64,000 nt of DNA from Pseudomonas viciae (GCF_004786035.1 NZ_CP035088.1:2764001-2828000), one strand, 5' to 3'; shown: positions 43,193 to 52,678, numbered from the stretch's first letter. Notes: generated by a model not told the origin, from the letters alone. Program-made: numbers and translations.

Positions 43193-44179
43193 ATGCGAAC
43201 GAATTCGCCCACCGTGGCGAAACAGCGCGGCATGGCGGTCATCAGTGCCTTGTTGATCGCCGCCGTGGTGGCGGTCATTGCCGGCGGCATGCTCACCCGC
43301 CAGACCCTGTTCACCCGCAGCCTGGAAGCCGAGCAGCTGCGCATCCAGGGCACGGCGCGGTTGCAGGGTGGCCTGCAATTGAGTCGCCAGTTGCTATCGG
43401 ATGCCCGCCAGCGCGACCCCCTGACACGCTTCGGCCAGCCGTGGGCCAACCCCATCGTGATGCCAGGCTCGAACCTGGTCGACACGCCGTTCGAAGGGCA
43501 GTTGGAAGACGAGCAAGGCAAATTCAACCTGCGCAACCTGGTCGCCAATGAACGGGTGGACCAGGAGCAGGTACGCGCCTTCGAACGATTGTGCGATCAG
43601 CTTGGCGTCGCCGCGACAGTACGTGCGCGCATCGTCGAGCGGGTGATTGCTGCGTACCCGCGGGTGTTGAATCCGGAACTGGCGGACAAGGCGCCAGTGA
43701 GCAATTCGTTCGACAGCGGCCGCGACACCTCGCCGGACGCCTCCAATGCACCACTGGCACCGACACGGCCCATGCTTCGCACATTGCAAGACCTGCGCGG
43801 CGTCAAGGGGGTCACCGAGGCGTTGCTGGAAACCCTGGCGCCCTATGTGACGATTCTGCCGACCAATACCTGGCTCAACGGCAACACCGCCAGTGCCTCG
43901 GTGCTGGCGGCCTACGTGCCGGGGCTGTCGCTGCAACGGGCCCAGGCGCTGGTCCGCGAGCGAGACGGTGGCCACTGGTTTATCAATCGTGGGGATTTCG
44001 TCAATCGCCTGCGCATGCCCGAGCTGGAAATGACCTCCGTCAAGGTCGGTATCACCAGCGACTGGTTCCGCCTGCGGGGCCAGGCGCGCAGCGGGCAACG
44101 GCGGGTGGAGATCGATGCTTTGCTGCAACGCAGCCAGGACCGCTTGCCCCAGGTGATCTGGTCACGGGTGGGCGTATGA
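43193..44179 (+). CDS. hxcX: Type II secretion minor pseudopilin GspK (HxcX)
   Basis: 328 residues from ATG 43193. The prepilin-like start KQRGMAVISALLIAAVVAVI lacks Glu +5, which is normal for GspK, the pseudopilus tip cap. The large alpha domain is seen in LQDLRGVKGVTEALLETLAP and ERDGGHWFINRGDFVNRLRM. The stop overlaps the hxcY start (ATGA), so the genes are coupled. Confidence 0.92.
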   Translation: MRTNSPTVAKQRGMAVISALLIAAVVAVIAGGMLTRQTLFTRSLEAEQLRIQGTARLQGGLQLSRQLLSDARQRDPLTRFGQPWANPIVMPGSNLVDTPFEGQLEDEQGKFNLRNLVANERVDQEQVRAFERLCDQLGVAATVRARIVERVIAAYPRVLNPELADKAPVSNSFDSGRDTSPDASNAPLAPTRPMLRTLQDLRGVKGVTEALLETLAPYVTILPTNTWLNGNTASASVLAAYVPGLSLQRAQALVRERDGGHWFINRGDFVNRLRMPELEMTSVKVGITSDWFRLRGQARSGQRRVEIDALLQRSQDRLPQVIWSRVGV

Positions 44180-45357
44180 CTCTTTTGCGCATAGCACTGA
44201 CGCCGCTGGCCAGTCTGAACCTTGACAGCCCGGTGGCGTTTGCCTGGCTGGATCGCCAGGGCCAGGTTCGTGAAGAAGGGCACAGCAGCCTGCGGGCCCT
44301 CGGTCAGGGGAGGAAGAACCTGCGGGTCGAATGTTTCCTCCATCCCCGTGACAGTTTGCTGACCACCCTGGAACTGCCGCTGTTGCCGGCGGCGAAAATC
44401 ACCGCGGCGGTGAATTGCGCGGCCCAAGCGCTGATGCTTGGTGCCAGTGAGCGCATGCAGGTCGCCCACAGCCCGCGCGGTGCCGACGGGCAGGTGCAGA
44501 TCGCCTGGCTGGACCGGGAGTCACTCGATGCCCTGGGCCGGATGCTGCGTCAGGCCGGGATGAATCTGCGCGGCCTATACCCGGCGTCCTATGCCTTGCC
44601 GGTGCTGTCCGGGCCGGTGGCCTGCATCGAAGACGGACACTTGCTGGTGCGCCACAGCGTGCAGCACGCCGTGGTGCAACCGTTATTGGACGGCGCACTG
44701 GATGAATGGCTGCTGCAGACAGGCGCCGGGCTGCGTTGGGTCGGCGAGTCGCCGCCGCCGGCCTCGGTTGAGACCTTGCCCGGCACCCAGCGCTGGACCG
44801 GTGTCGCCCCCGGCTGGGGCTTGCACACCGGCCTGACGCACGGCGTCGCTGAGCGCGGCGGGTGGGGCCGGGCGGTGACCCTCTGCACGGTGGCGTTGGC
44901 GGTGTGGGTCGTTGGCCTGAATCTCTACGCCGCCCGTGAAGCGGCCCAGGGCCAGCGGCTCAAGGCGCAGATGAGCCAGCGGGTGAAGCAGGCGTTTCCG
45001 GAGTTGCCGGTGATTCTCAACCCCTTGCAGCAGGCCCGCCAGCAAATCAGCGCACGCCAGAACGGTACGGCGGCCGACCCGGCCCAGCGCTTCGCCAGTC
45101 TGGTGCAACAGGCGGGCAGCGCCATGCCGTTCATGGGCGGCAACCTGCAGACGCTGGTGTTCGAGAGCGGTGAGTTGCGTCTGGAGGTCGTGGCCGAGGC
45201 ACAAAAAAACGCTGCTGAAGATGACTGGAAAATCCCCCTGGGCCAGGCCGGTATCGACGTCGCGGCCAATGACCAGGGTTGGACCCTGCGGGTGGCGCCG
45301 GCCGGGCAGGGTGCGCAGGACAACCCTGACGAAACCCCGGAAGCCGATGATGAATAA
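44176..45357 (+). CDS. hxcY: Type II secretion GspL-like protein (HxcY)
   Basis: 393 residues. The N-terminal cytosolic actin-like domain (FLHPRDSLLTTLELPLLPAA) would bind the ATPase HxcR. A single membrane segment lies near residue 240 (AVTLCTVALAVWVVGLNLYA), and a periplasmic ferredoxin-like part follows (NLQTLVFESGELRLEVVAEA). GspL couples the ATPase to GspM and GspC. The end overlaps hxcZ by 11 nt. Confidence 0.9.
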   Translation: MTLLRIALTPLASLNLDSPVAFAWLDRQGQVREEGHSSLRALGQGRKNLRVECFLHPRDSLLTTLELPLLPAAKITAAVNCAAQALMLGASERMQVAHSPRGADGQVQIAWLDRESLDALGRMLRQAGMNLRGLYPASYALPVLSGPVACIEDGHLLVRHSVQHAVVQPLLDGALDEWLLQTGAGLRWVGESPPPASVETLPGTQRWTGVAPGWGLHTGLTHGVAERGGWGRAVTLCTVALAVWVVGLNLYAAREAAQGQRLKAQMSQRVKQAFPELPVILNPLQQARQQISARQNGTAADPAQRFASLVQQAGSAMPFMGGNLQTLVFESGELRLEVVAEAQKNAAEDDWKIPLGQAGIDVAANDQGWTLRVAPAGQGAQDNPDETPEADDE

Positions 45358-45925
45358 GCAATCCCTGGCCTTGTTGTGGGCGCGCTGGCAAACCCTTCGC
45401 ACGCGTTGCCGGACGTCCTGGCAGGGCCTGGCCGTGCGCGAACAACGTGCCGTGGCCCTGGCGGCGTTGGTACTGGGCGGTTGCCTGGTCTGGCTGGCGC
45501 TGATCGAGCCGCCGCTCAAGACCATCGCTTATTGGCAGACCGAAACCCCGAAGCTGCGCTCGCAGACCGAAGCCCTGGAAGTGCTGCTGCGCGACATCGG
45601 CGGCCCGGCGCAGGGCCAACCTCTTGAAGCAGCCCTGCGCCAGGCCCTCGACGCCAGTGGCCTGAATGCGCATTACCAATTGCAGGCGCCAGGCGCCGAG
45701 ACCCCCAACGCCTGGCAGCTGACCTTCACCGACGCCCCGGCCGACGGGGTGATCGGCTGGCTGTTGAGCAGCCCGGCACAATTTTCCCTGGAAGTGATCG
45801 AGGCCCGTTTGCAACGGTCGGCCACGGCCACCTCTGGCAACGCCGAAAACACTGACATTACCGCCGGCACACTGTCCGGAACCGTTCGCATGAATCAGGC
45901 GCCAGGCGCTAAGGAAGCTTCATGA
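45347..45925 (+). CDS. hxcZ: Type II secretion GspM-like protein (HxcZ)
   Basis: 192 residues from the first of two adjacent ATG codons at 45347. A short cytosolic tail (RTSWQGLAVREQRAVALAAL) leads into one membrane segment (AALVLGGCLVWLALIEPP), then a periplasmic ferredoxin-like domain (ALRQALDASGLNAHYQLQAP; GVIGWLLSSPAQFSLEVIEA). Pairs with GspL in the inner-membrane platform. Overlaps hxcQ by 4 nt. Confidence 0.9.
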   Translation: MMNKQSLALLWARWQTLRTRCRTSWQGLAVREQRAVALAALVLGGCLVWLALIEPPLKTIAYWQTETPKLRSQTEALEVLLRDIGGPAQGQPLEAALRQALDASGLNAHYQLQAPGAETPNAWQLTFTDAPADGVIGWLLSSPAQFSLEVIEARLQRSATATSGNAENTDITAGTLSGTVRMNQAPGAKEAS

Positions 45926-48282
45926 AGGGTGCCAGCTACCCACGTCATTGGCGCAAGGCCGCGCCGTTGCTGTTGCTTGCATTGAGCGCGTGCAACAGCA
46001 CGCCGCCAGCGTCGCAGCCACCGTTGTTGGTGGACAGTGAGCTGGGCATCCCGTTGGGCAGTACCCAGCGCAGCGGCGACGCGCTATTGGATCGTCAACG
46101 GGCCCAGGACTTGCGTGAACAGAAACCTGCGGTGCGGCATCAGGTCGATCTCACCGCCCGGGCCCGCGCGCCTCGCGCCAGTCCTTCGGCGAGCAATCCG
46201 CTGGGTGATCAACCGGTGACCCTGAATTTTGTCGAGGCCGACATTCAGGCTGTGGTGCGGGCCTTGTCCCGCTCCACCGGCCAACAGTTTCTGGTGGACC
46301 CTCGGGTCAAGGGCAACCTGACGCTGGTGTCCGAAGGCCAGGTGCCGGCTCATCAGGCCTACGACATGCTGCTGGCCGCGCTGCGCATGCAAGGCTTCAG
46401 CGTGGTGGACGTTGGCGGCGTGGCCCAGGTGGTGCCGGAGGCCGATGCCAAGCTGCTGGGCGGGCCGATCTACAGCGCCGATAAACCGGCCGGCAACGGC
46501 ATGCTGACCCGCACTTTCCGCTTGCAATACGAAAACGCGGTGAACCTGATCCCGGTGCTGCGCCCGATCGTGTCGCCGAACAACCCGATCAACGCCTACC
46601 CGGGCAACAACACCATTGTCGTCACCGACTATGCCGAGAACCTGTCACGGGTGGCGCAGCTCATCGAAGGCATCGATACCCCCAGCGCCATCGACACCGA
46701 TGTGGTGCCGATCCACAACGGCATCGCCGTGGACATCGCGCAGATGGTTTCCGACTTGCTGGAAACCCAGGGCGGCGACCAGACCCAGAAAATCAACGTG
46801 ATCGGTGACCCGCGTTCCAATTCCATCATCATCCGCGCCGGCAGTCCCGAGCGCACCGAGCTGGCGCGCAACCTGATCTACAAGCTCGACAACGCCCAGA
46901 ACAATCCGAGCAACCTGCACGTGGTGTACTTGCGCAATGCCCAGGCCGGCAAACTGGCCCAGTCCCTGCGCGGTTTGCTCACTGGGGAAAGCGAAGGCGA
47001 GGGCAGCGACAACGCCCGTTCGGTGCTCAGCGGCATGGGCGCCAGCACCAGCGGCCAGAGTGGGCAGGGCAGCGGCGGCGATGGCAGCAGTAGCACCACC
47101 AGCGGCAGTGCTTCGACCACCGGCAACGGCTACGCCCAGGGCAGCGGCGGGCAGACTTCCGCCTCGACGCAGAACGAGCAGAACACCGCCTTCAGCGCTG
47201 GCGGCGTGACCATCCAGGCCGACGCCACCACCAACACCTTGCTGATCTCCGCGCCGGACCCGCTGTACCGCAACCTGCGCGAAGTCATCGACCTGCTGGA
47301 CCAGCGCCGCGCCCAAGTGGTGATCGAGAGCTTGATCGTCGAGGTCGGCGAGGACGACGCCAGCGAGTTCGGCGTGCAATGGCAGAGCGGCAACCTGGGC
47401 GGCAGCGGCGTGATCGGTGGGGTCAATCTCGGCGGCACGGGGCTCAACCTCAATGGCAAGACCAGCATCGACGTGCTGCCCCAGGGCCTGAACCTCGGCG
47501 TGGTCAATGGCACGGTGGACATTCCCGGCATCGGCAAGATCCTCGACCTCAAGGTCCTGGCCCGGGCGTTGAAGAGCAAGGGCGGCACCAATGTGTTGTC
47601 GACGCCGAACCTACTGACCCTGGACAACGAAGCGGCGAGCATTTTTGTCGGCCAGACCATTCCGTTTGTCAGCGGCAGCTATGTCACCGGTGGCGGTGGC
47701 ACCAGCAACAACCCGTTCCAGACCGTGACCCGCGAAGAGGTCGGCTTGAAGCTCAATGTCCGGCCGCAAATTTCCGAGGGCGGCACGGTCAAGCTCGATA
47801 TCTATCAAGAGGTCAGCAGCGTCGACAACCGCGCTTCGAGCACCACCGGGATTGTCACCAACAAGCGCGCCATCGACACCAGCATCCTGTTGGACGACGG
47901 GCAGATCATGGTCCTCGGTGGGTTGCTGCAGGATGGCTACAGCCAGAGCAATGACGCGGTGCCGTGGCTGTCGACCATCCCCGGTGTCGGTGCGCTGTTT
48001 CGCAACGAGCGGCGGCAGATCACCAAGACCAACCTGATGGTGTTCCTGCGGCCGTACATCATCCGCGACACGGCGGCGGGACGCGGCATCACCCTCAACC
48101 GCTACGACTTCATGCGCCGCGCCCAAGGCCTGCTGCAACCGGATCGCAGTTGGGCCATGCCGGACATGCAGGCGCCGCAACTGCCGGCCTCGGCCCGGGC
48201 GATTCCGGGGGCGGCGCCGGTTGGCTTGCAAACGCCGAGGGCGGTGATCAAGGCAGTGCCGATCGAAGGAGGCGCTCGCTGA
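45922..48282 (+). CDS. hxcQ: Type II secretion secretin, lipoprotein type (HxcQ)
   Basis: 786 residues. The signal sequence ends in a lipobox, LSAC with Cys24, so this is a liposecretin; P. aeruginosa HxcQ pilots itself to the outer membrane by its lipid and needs no pilotin. Periplasmic N0-N3 domains include VTLNFVEADIQAVVRALSRS and FRLQYENAVNLIPVLRPIVS. A Ser/Gly-rich insertion of about 55 residues (372-427) lies in N3. The secretin core follows (VVIESLIVEVGEDDASEFGV; KGGTNVLSTPNLLTLDNEAA; VGLKLNVRPQISEGGTVKL; SILLDDGQIMVLGGLLQDGY). Confidence 0.96.
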   Translation: MKGASYPRHWRKAAPLLLLALSACNSTPPASQPPLLVDSELGIPLGSTQRSGDALLDRQRAQDLREQKPAVRHQVDLTARARAPRASPSASNPLGDQPVTLNFVEADIQAVVRALSRSTGQQFLVDPRVKGNLTLVSEGQVPAHQAYDMLLAALRMQGFSVVDVGGVAQVVPEADAKLLGGPIYSADKPAGNGMLTRTFRLQYENAVNLIPVLRPIVSPNNPINAYPGNNTIVVTDYAENLSRVAQLIEGIDTPSAIDTDVVPIHNGIAVDIAQMVSDLLETQGGDQTQKINVIGDPRSNSIIIRAGSPERTELARNLIYKLDNAQNNPSNLHVVYLRNAQAGKLAQSLRGLLTGESEGEGSDNARSVLSGMGASTSGQSGQGSGGDGSSSTTSGSASTTGNGYAQGSGGQTSASTQNEQNTAFSAGGVTIQADATTNTLLISAPDPLYRNLREVIDLLDQRRAQVVIESLIVEVGEDDASEFGVQWQSGNLGGSGVIGGVNLGGTGLNLNGKTSIDVLPQGLNLGVVNGTVDIPGIGKILDLKVLARALKSKGGTNVLSTPNLLTLDNEAASIFVGQTIPFVSGSYVTGGGGTSNNPFQTVTREEVGLKLNVRPQISEGGTVKLDIYQEVSSVDNRASSTTGIVTNKRAIDTSILLDDGQIMVLGGLLQDGYSQSNDAVPWLSTIPGVGALFRNERRQITKTNLMVFLRPYIIRDTAAGRGITLNRYDFMRRAQGLLQPDRSWAMPDMQAPQLPASARAIPGAAPVGLQTPRAVIKAVPIEGGAR

Positions 48283-48295
48283 TGAACACTCATCC

Positions 48296-48387
48296 TGTGG
48301 GAGCGAGCTTGCTCGCGATGACGGCAGCCCAGTCAACATTCATGCAAACTGACACGCCGCTATTGCGAGCAAGCTCGCTCCCACAGG
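48296..48387. repeat. REP/BIME inside the hxc gene run
   Basis: TGTGGGAGCGAGCTTGCTCG faces TTGCGAGCAAGCTCGCTCCC and CACA across about 50 nt, filling almost the whole 139-bp gap between hxcQ and hxcR, where the other genes of this run overlap each other. Confidence 0.88.
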
Positions 48388-48421
48388 GGACATGTGTGTT
48401 TCTTGGGTCTGAGGTGTCAGC

Positions 48422-49840
48422 ATGAACACCCTCCCATACGCCTGGGCCAAGGCCCAGCGCCTGGTACTGCGTCAGTCCGACGACGGCGCGGTGTTGATGG
48501 TGTGTCCGTCCACGCCGGGCTGGTCCATCAGTGAAGTACGTCGCCAGTTCGGCGAGGTACGCCTGGAGCGGGTGCGTGACGAGGAACTCGATGGGTTGCT
48601 CAATACGGCCTACGCCGACACCGGCAGCGCCGCCGCCGTGGTGGGCGCGGCGGAGAACGAGGTGGACCTCGACCGGCTGATGCAGGACATACCCGAGATC
48701 ACCGACCTACTGGATACCCAGGACGGCGCGCCGGTAATCCGCATGATCAACGCCTTGCTGACCCAGGCCGCACGGGACGAGGCCAGCGACATTCACATCG
48801 AGCCCTACGAAAGCCATTCGGTGGTGCGCTACCGGGTCGACGGCACCCTGCGCGACGTGGTTTCGCCACGCAAGGCCCTGCACGGCGCGCTGGTGTCGCG
48901 GATCAAGATCATGGCCCAGCTCGACATCGCCGAAAAACGCCTGCCCCAGGACGGGCGCATCGCCTTGCGCGTGGCCGGGCGACCGATCGACATCCGTGTC
49001 TCGACGGTGCCCACCGGCCATGGCGAACGGGTGGTGATGCGGTTGCTGGACAAGCAAGCTGGACGCCTGCAACTGGAAACGTTGGGGATGGACCCGGACG
49101 TGCTGGGCAAGCTCGATCACCTGATCCGTCAGCCCCACGGCATCGTGCTGGTCACCGGCCCCACCGGCAGTGGCAAGACCACCAGCCTCTACGCCGCCCT
49201 GGCTCGTCTGGACGCCAGTGTCCACAACATCCTCACCGTGGAAGATCCAGTGGAATACGACCTGCCGGGCATCAGCCAGATCCAGGTCAACGCCAAGATC
49301 GACATGACCTTCGCCCTGGCCTTGCGGGCGATCCTGCGCCAGGACCCGGACATCATCATGATCGGTGAAATCCGCGATCTGGAGACCGCACAAATCGCCG
49401 TGCAGGCCTCCCTCACCGGTCACCTGGTGCTGGCCACGTTGCACACCAATGACGCGGTGTCGGCCGTCAATCGTCTGATCGACATGGGCGTCGAGCCGTT
49501 CCTGCTGGCCTCGTCGATGCTTGGCGTGCTCGCCCAGCGTCTGGTGCGCAGGCTGTGCCCGCAGTGCAAACAAGCCGATCCGGCAGCGCCCGGCACCTGG
49601 CGCCCGGTGGGTTGCCCGACCTGTAACCAGACCGGCTACAGCGGCCGCACCGGTATTCATGAGTTGTTCTGCATCGACGATGACATCCGCACGCTCATCC
49701 ACCAAGGGGCAGGGGAGCAGGCGCTGCGTGCGGCCGCCCGCCAGGCTGGCATGTTCAGCATGCGCGAGGATGGTGAACGTTGGGTTCGCAGCGGCGCCAC
49801 CGCCCCTGAAGAAATCTTGCGCGTGACACGGGACGCCTGA
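48422..49840 (+). CDS. hxcR: Type II secretion ATPase GspE (HxcR)
   Basis: 472 residues. Walker A is at 246-253 (GPTGSGKT), the Asp box in EDPVEYDLPGISQIQVNAKI, Walker B in DPDIIMIGEIRDLETAQIAV, and the His box in TGHLVLATLHTNDAVSAVNR. A tetracysteine zinc site (C379, C382, C398, C401) is complete. The hexameric ATPase drives pseudopilus assembly at the inner membrane. Its stop shares one base with the hxcS start. Confidence 0.97.
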   Translation: MNTLPYAWAKAQRLVLRQSDDGAVLMVCPSTPGWSISEVRRQFGEVRLERVRDEELDGLLNTAYADTGSAAAVVGAAENEVDLDRLMQDIPEITDLLDTQDGAPVIRMINALLTQAARDEASDIHIEPYESHSVVRYRVDGTLRDVVSPRKALHGALVSRIKIMAQLDIAEKRLPQDGRIALRVAGRPIDIRVSTVPTGHGERVVMRLLDKQAGRLQLETLGMDPDVLGKLDHLIRQPHGIVLVTGPTGSGKTTSLYAALARLDASVHNILTVEDPVEYDLPGISQIQVNAKIDMTFALALRAILRQDPDIIMIGEIRDLETAQIAVQASLTGHLVLATLHTNDAVSAVNRLIDMGVEPFLLASSMLGVLAQRLVRRLCPQCKQADPAAPGTWRPVGCPTCNQTGYSGRTGIHELFCIDDDIRTLIHQGAGEQALRAAARQAGMFSMREDGERWVRSGATAPEEILRVTRDA

Positions 49841-51051
49841 TGAATCGCTACCGTTTCGAGGCCGCTGACGCCACCGGAAAAATCGAGGTCGGGCACCTGG
49901 AAGCCGACAGCCAGGGGGCGGCCTTCAACCTGCTGCGCAGCCGCGGCCTGACGGCGTTGCAGGTGCAGGTCGAACGCAATACCACGCAGGCCAATGGCGG
50001 TGGCTTGTTCAGCGCCAAACTCTCGGACAACGACTTGGCCTGGGCCACCCGACAACTGGCGAGCCTGTTGGGGGCGAGCCTGCCATTGGAGGCAGCATTA
50101 AGCGCCACGGTGGAGCAGGCCGAACGCAAGCACATCGCCCAGACCCTCAGCGCAGTGCGCGCCGACGTGCGCGGCGGCATGCGCCTGGCCGAAGCCCTGG
50201 CCGCGCGGCCACGGGACTTCCCGGAAATCTACCGGGCGCTGATTGCCGCCGGCGAGGAGTCCGGCGACCTGGCCCAGGTGATGGAGCGGCTGGCGGATTA
50301 CATCGAAGAGCGCAACAACCTGCGGGGCAAGATCCTTACCGCGTTTATCTATCCGGGTGTAGTGGGGCTGGTGTCGATCGCTATTGTGATTTTCCTCCTC
50401 AGCTATGTGGTGCCACAGGTGGTCAGCGCGTTCTCCCAGGCCCGGCAGGACTTGCCCGGGCTGACCGTGGCGATGCTCACCGCCAGTGACTTCATCCGTG
50501 CCTGGGGCTGGTTGTGTTTTGGCGTGCTGGCCGGTGGGTTCTGGAGTTGGCGCATGTACTTGCGCAACCCGGCAGCGCGGTTGAACTGGCATGCGCGGGT
50601 GCTGCGCCTGCCGCTGATCGGACGCTTCGTGCTGGGCCTCAACACCGCGCGCTTTGCCTCGACCCTGGCGATTCTCGGCGGCGCCGGGGTGCCGTTGCTG
50701 CGGGCCCTGGAGGCGGCGCGCCAGACCCTGTCCAACGACCGGCTGAGCCTGAGTGTCAGCGATGCCACGGCCAAGGTCCGCGAAGGGGTCAACCTGGCCG
50801 CAGCGTTGCGGGTGGAAAAAGTCTTCCCGCCGGTGCTGATCCACCTGATCGCCAGTGGCGAGAAAACTGGCTGCCTGCCACCGATGCTCGAACGCGCCGC
50901 GCAAACCCTGTCCCGCGACATCGAACGCCGGGCCATGGGCATGACCGCACTGCTGGAACCGCTGATGATCGTGATCATGGGCGGCGTGGTGCTGGTGATC
51001 GTCATGGCGGTGTTGTTGCCGATTATCGAGATCAACCAGTTGGTCCAGTAA
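49840..51051 (+). CDS. hxcS: Type II secretion inner-membrane protein GspF (HxcS)
   Basis: 403 residues, standard GspF length. Two repeated T2SF cytosolic helical domains (LSDNDLAWATRQLASLLGAS; LNTARFASTLAILGGAGVPL) are separated and followed by membrane segments (GVVGLVSIAIVIFLLSYVVP; LEPLMIVIMGGVVLVIVMAV). The motif PEIYRALIAAGEESGDLAQV is conserved in the family. It forms the central platform for pseudopilus growth. Last gene of the machine. Confidence 0.96.
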   Translation: MNRYRFEAADATGKIEVGHLEADSQGAAFNLLRSRGLTALQVQVERNTTQANGGGLFSAKLSDNDLAWATRQLASLLGASLPLEAALSATVEQAERKHIAQTLSAVRADVRGGMRLAEALAARPRDFPEIYRALIAAGEESGDLAQVMERLADYIEERNNLRGKILTAFIYPGVVGLVSIAIVIFLLSYVVPQVVSAFSQARQDLPGLTVAMLTASDFIRAWGWLCFGVLAGGFWSWRMYLRNPAARLNWHARVLRLPLIGRFVLGLNTARFASTLAILGGAGVPLLRALEAARQTLSNDRLSLSVSDATAKVREGVNLAAALRVEKVFPPVLIHLIASGEKTGCLPPMLERAAQTLSRDIERRAMGMTALLEPLMIVIMGGVVLVIVMAVLLPIIEINQLVQ

Positions 51052-51080
51052 ACCGAGCACTTTCTGGTGAACACCACCCT

Positions 51081-51110
51081 TGTGGCGAGGGAGCAAGCTC
51101 CCTCGTCACA
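51081..51110. terminator. REP-type palindrome after hxcS
   Basis: TGTGGCGAGGGAGC and GCTCCCTCGTCACA pair with one mismatch around AA, the same unit as at 37614. It ends the hxc run. The rest of the 420-bp gap to lapA (51111-51471) holds the lapA upstream region; no gene is visible in it. Confidence 0.75.
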
Positions 51111-51332
51111 AAAACAATCAGTTATTTTTGCGCTGCCGCGACACCTCCCGACCCTTGCCAGCACCAAACTCGGGTTCCTCGTTCTGTCATCTTTCTTCGC
51201 CCGACAACCACCTGCCGCCATCCCCACGCCCACCCTGCGCAACAGCGCCGCCAGACCCAGTCGAAACCCCGCTCCAGAGCCCTCGAACACCCGAGGAAAA
51301 AAGCCAAAAAACAGCCCTCAGCTCCCGAGGTT

Positions 51333-51350
51333 TTTTCCTTTATCTGTCAC
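51333..51350 (+). promoter_or_regulatory. Possible Pho box upstream of lapA
   Basis: TTTTCCT-TTAT-CTGTCAC has the 7-4-7 layout and 10 of 14 matches to two CTGTCAT repeats, with an AT-rich spacer, 121 nt before the lapA start. A chance match in a 400-bp gap cannot be excluded. Confidence 0.4.
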
Positions 51351-51471
51351 CGGAAACTGCGAATTTCTAACCCATGGCCTCACCCCACCGCCATCGGCAC
51401 AGGACCGAGCGCCATGACGGCAAGCACGCGTCACCCAACCTACGTACGAACACGATGAAAGGAGATTCTTC

Positions 51472-52650
51472 ATGTTTAAGCGCAACGTTCTCGCGGTATC
51501 CCTGACCCTCGCCGGCCTCTGCGCCGCTCAGGCCGCCATGGCTGATGTCAATGGCGGTGGTGCCACCTTGCCTCAGCCGCTGTACCAGACTTCCGGCGTA
51601 CTGACTGCCGGTTTCGCCCCTTACATCGGTGTGGGCAGCGGTGCTGGCAAGGCTGCTTTCCTGAACAACGACTACACCAAGTTCGTGGCTGGCAACACCA
51701 GCAAAAACGTGCACTGGGCGGGTAGTGATTCGAAGCTCAGCCAGGCTGAGCTGGATGGCTACGTTGCCAACCACGGTGCCGCTTGGGGTCCATTGATCCA
51801 GGTGCCTTCGGTCGCCACTTCGGTTGCCATTCCCTTCAACAAGACCGGCACTGCTAACGTCAACTTGAGCGTTGACCAGTTGTGTGGCGTGTTCTCCGGC
51901 CGTCTGAACGACTGGAGCCAGATCACCGGCTCGGGCCGTACCGGCGCAATTACCGTGGTTTATCGTGCTGAGAGCAGCGGTACCACTGAGCTGTTCACTC
52001 GTTTCCTGAACGCCAAGTGCGCTGAACCTAACAGCGCCAAGTTCGCAATCACCACCAACTTCGCCTCCAGCTTCAGCGGCGGTCTGCCATCCGGTGCCGT
52101 TTCCGCCACTGGCAGCCAGGCTGTGATGACTGCTGTGAACGCTGCCCAGGGTCGTATCACCTACATGAGCCCGGACTACGCCGCCACCACCTTGGCCGGT
52201 CTGGATGACGCCACCAAGGTTGCTCGCGTTGCCGGTGTTTCCCCTGCCCCAGCCAACGTATCGACTGCCATCGCTGCTGTTTCAGTACCAGCCGCCGCCA
52301 ACCGCGCCAATCCGAACGCCTGGGTGCCGGTGTTCGCCGCAACCACTAACCCTAACGATCCAAGCGTCGTGGCTTACCCAACCACCGGTTATCCGATCCT
52401 GGGCTTCACCAACCTGATCTTCAGCCAGTGCTATGCCAACGCTGCGCAAACCACGCAGGTGCGAGACTTCTTCACCCGCCACTACAACGCCACGGCAGCG
52501 AACAACAACGACGCAGCAATCACCGCCAACCGCTTCGTACCGCTCCCAGCGGCCTGGAAGACCGCCATCCGTGGCAGCTTCGTGACCGCAACCAACACCC
52601 TTAGCATCGGCAACACCAACGTCTGCAACGGCATCGGTCGTCCGCTGTAA
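51472..52650 (+). CDS. lapA: DING-type exoprotein, LapA-like alkaline phosphatase / phosphate-binding protein
   Basis: 392 residues behind AAAGGAGA. The signal peptide (SLTLAGLCAAQAAMA) releases a mature chain starting DVNGGGATLPQPLYQTSGVL, one residue off the DING N-terminus. The PstS-like phosphate-binding fold is seen in YIGVGSGAGKAAFLNNDYTK, NVHWAGSDSKLSQAE, AESSGTTELFTRFLN and ATGSQAVMTAVNAAQGRITY. P. aeruginosa LapA/LapB of the hxc locus are DING-like phosphatases exported by Hxc. A substrate role for the machine encoded upstream is therefore likely. Four cysteines in two spaced pairs could form disulfides. Confidence 0.88.
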   Translation: MFKRNVLAVSLTLAGLCAAQAAMADVNGGGATLPQPLYQTSGVLTAGFAPYIGVGSGAGKAAFLNNDYTKFVAGNTSKNVHWAGSDSKLSQAELDGYVANHGAAWGPLIQVPSVATSVAIPFNKTGTANVNLSVDQLCGVFSGRLNDWSQITGSGRTGAITVVYRAESSGTTELFTRFLNAKCAEPNSAKFAITTNFASSFSGGLPSGAVSATGSQAVMTAVNAAQGRITYMSPDYAATTLAGLDDATKVARVAGVSPAPANVSTAIAAVSVPAAANRANPNAWVPVFAATTNPNDPSVVAYPTTGYPILGFTNLIFSQCYANAAQTTQVRDFFTRHYNATAANNNDAAITANRFVPLPAAWKTAIRGSFVTATNTLSIGNTNVCNGIGRPL

Positions 52651-52678
52651 CACCGCGTTCGAGCGACACGCAACACTG

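Noticed and set aside
51067..51458. Short rightward frames before lapA
   Set aside because: They start in the REP palindrome, are Pro/Ser/Arg-rich and show no motif; the lapA start with its AAAGGAGA site is clear.
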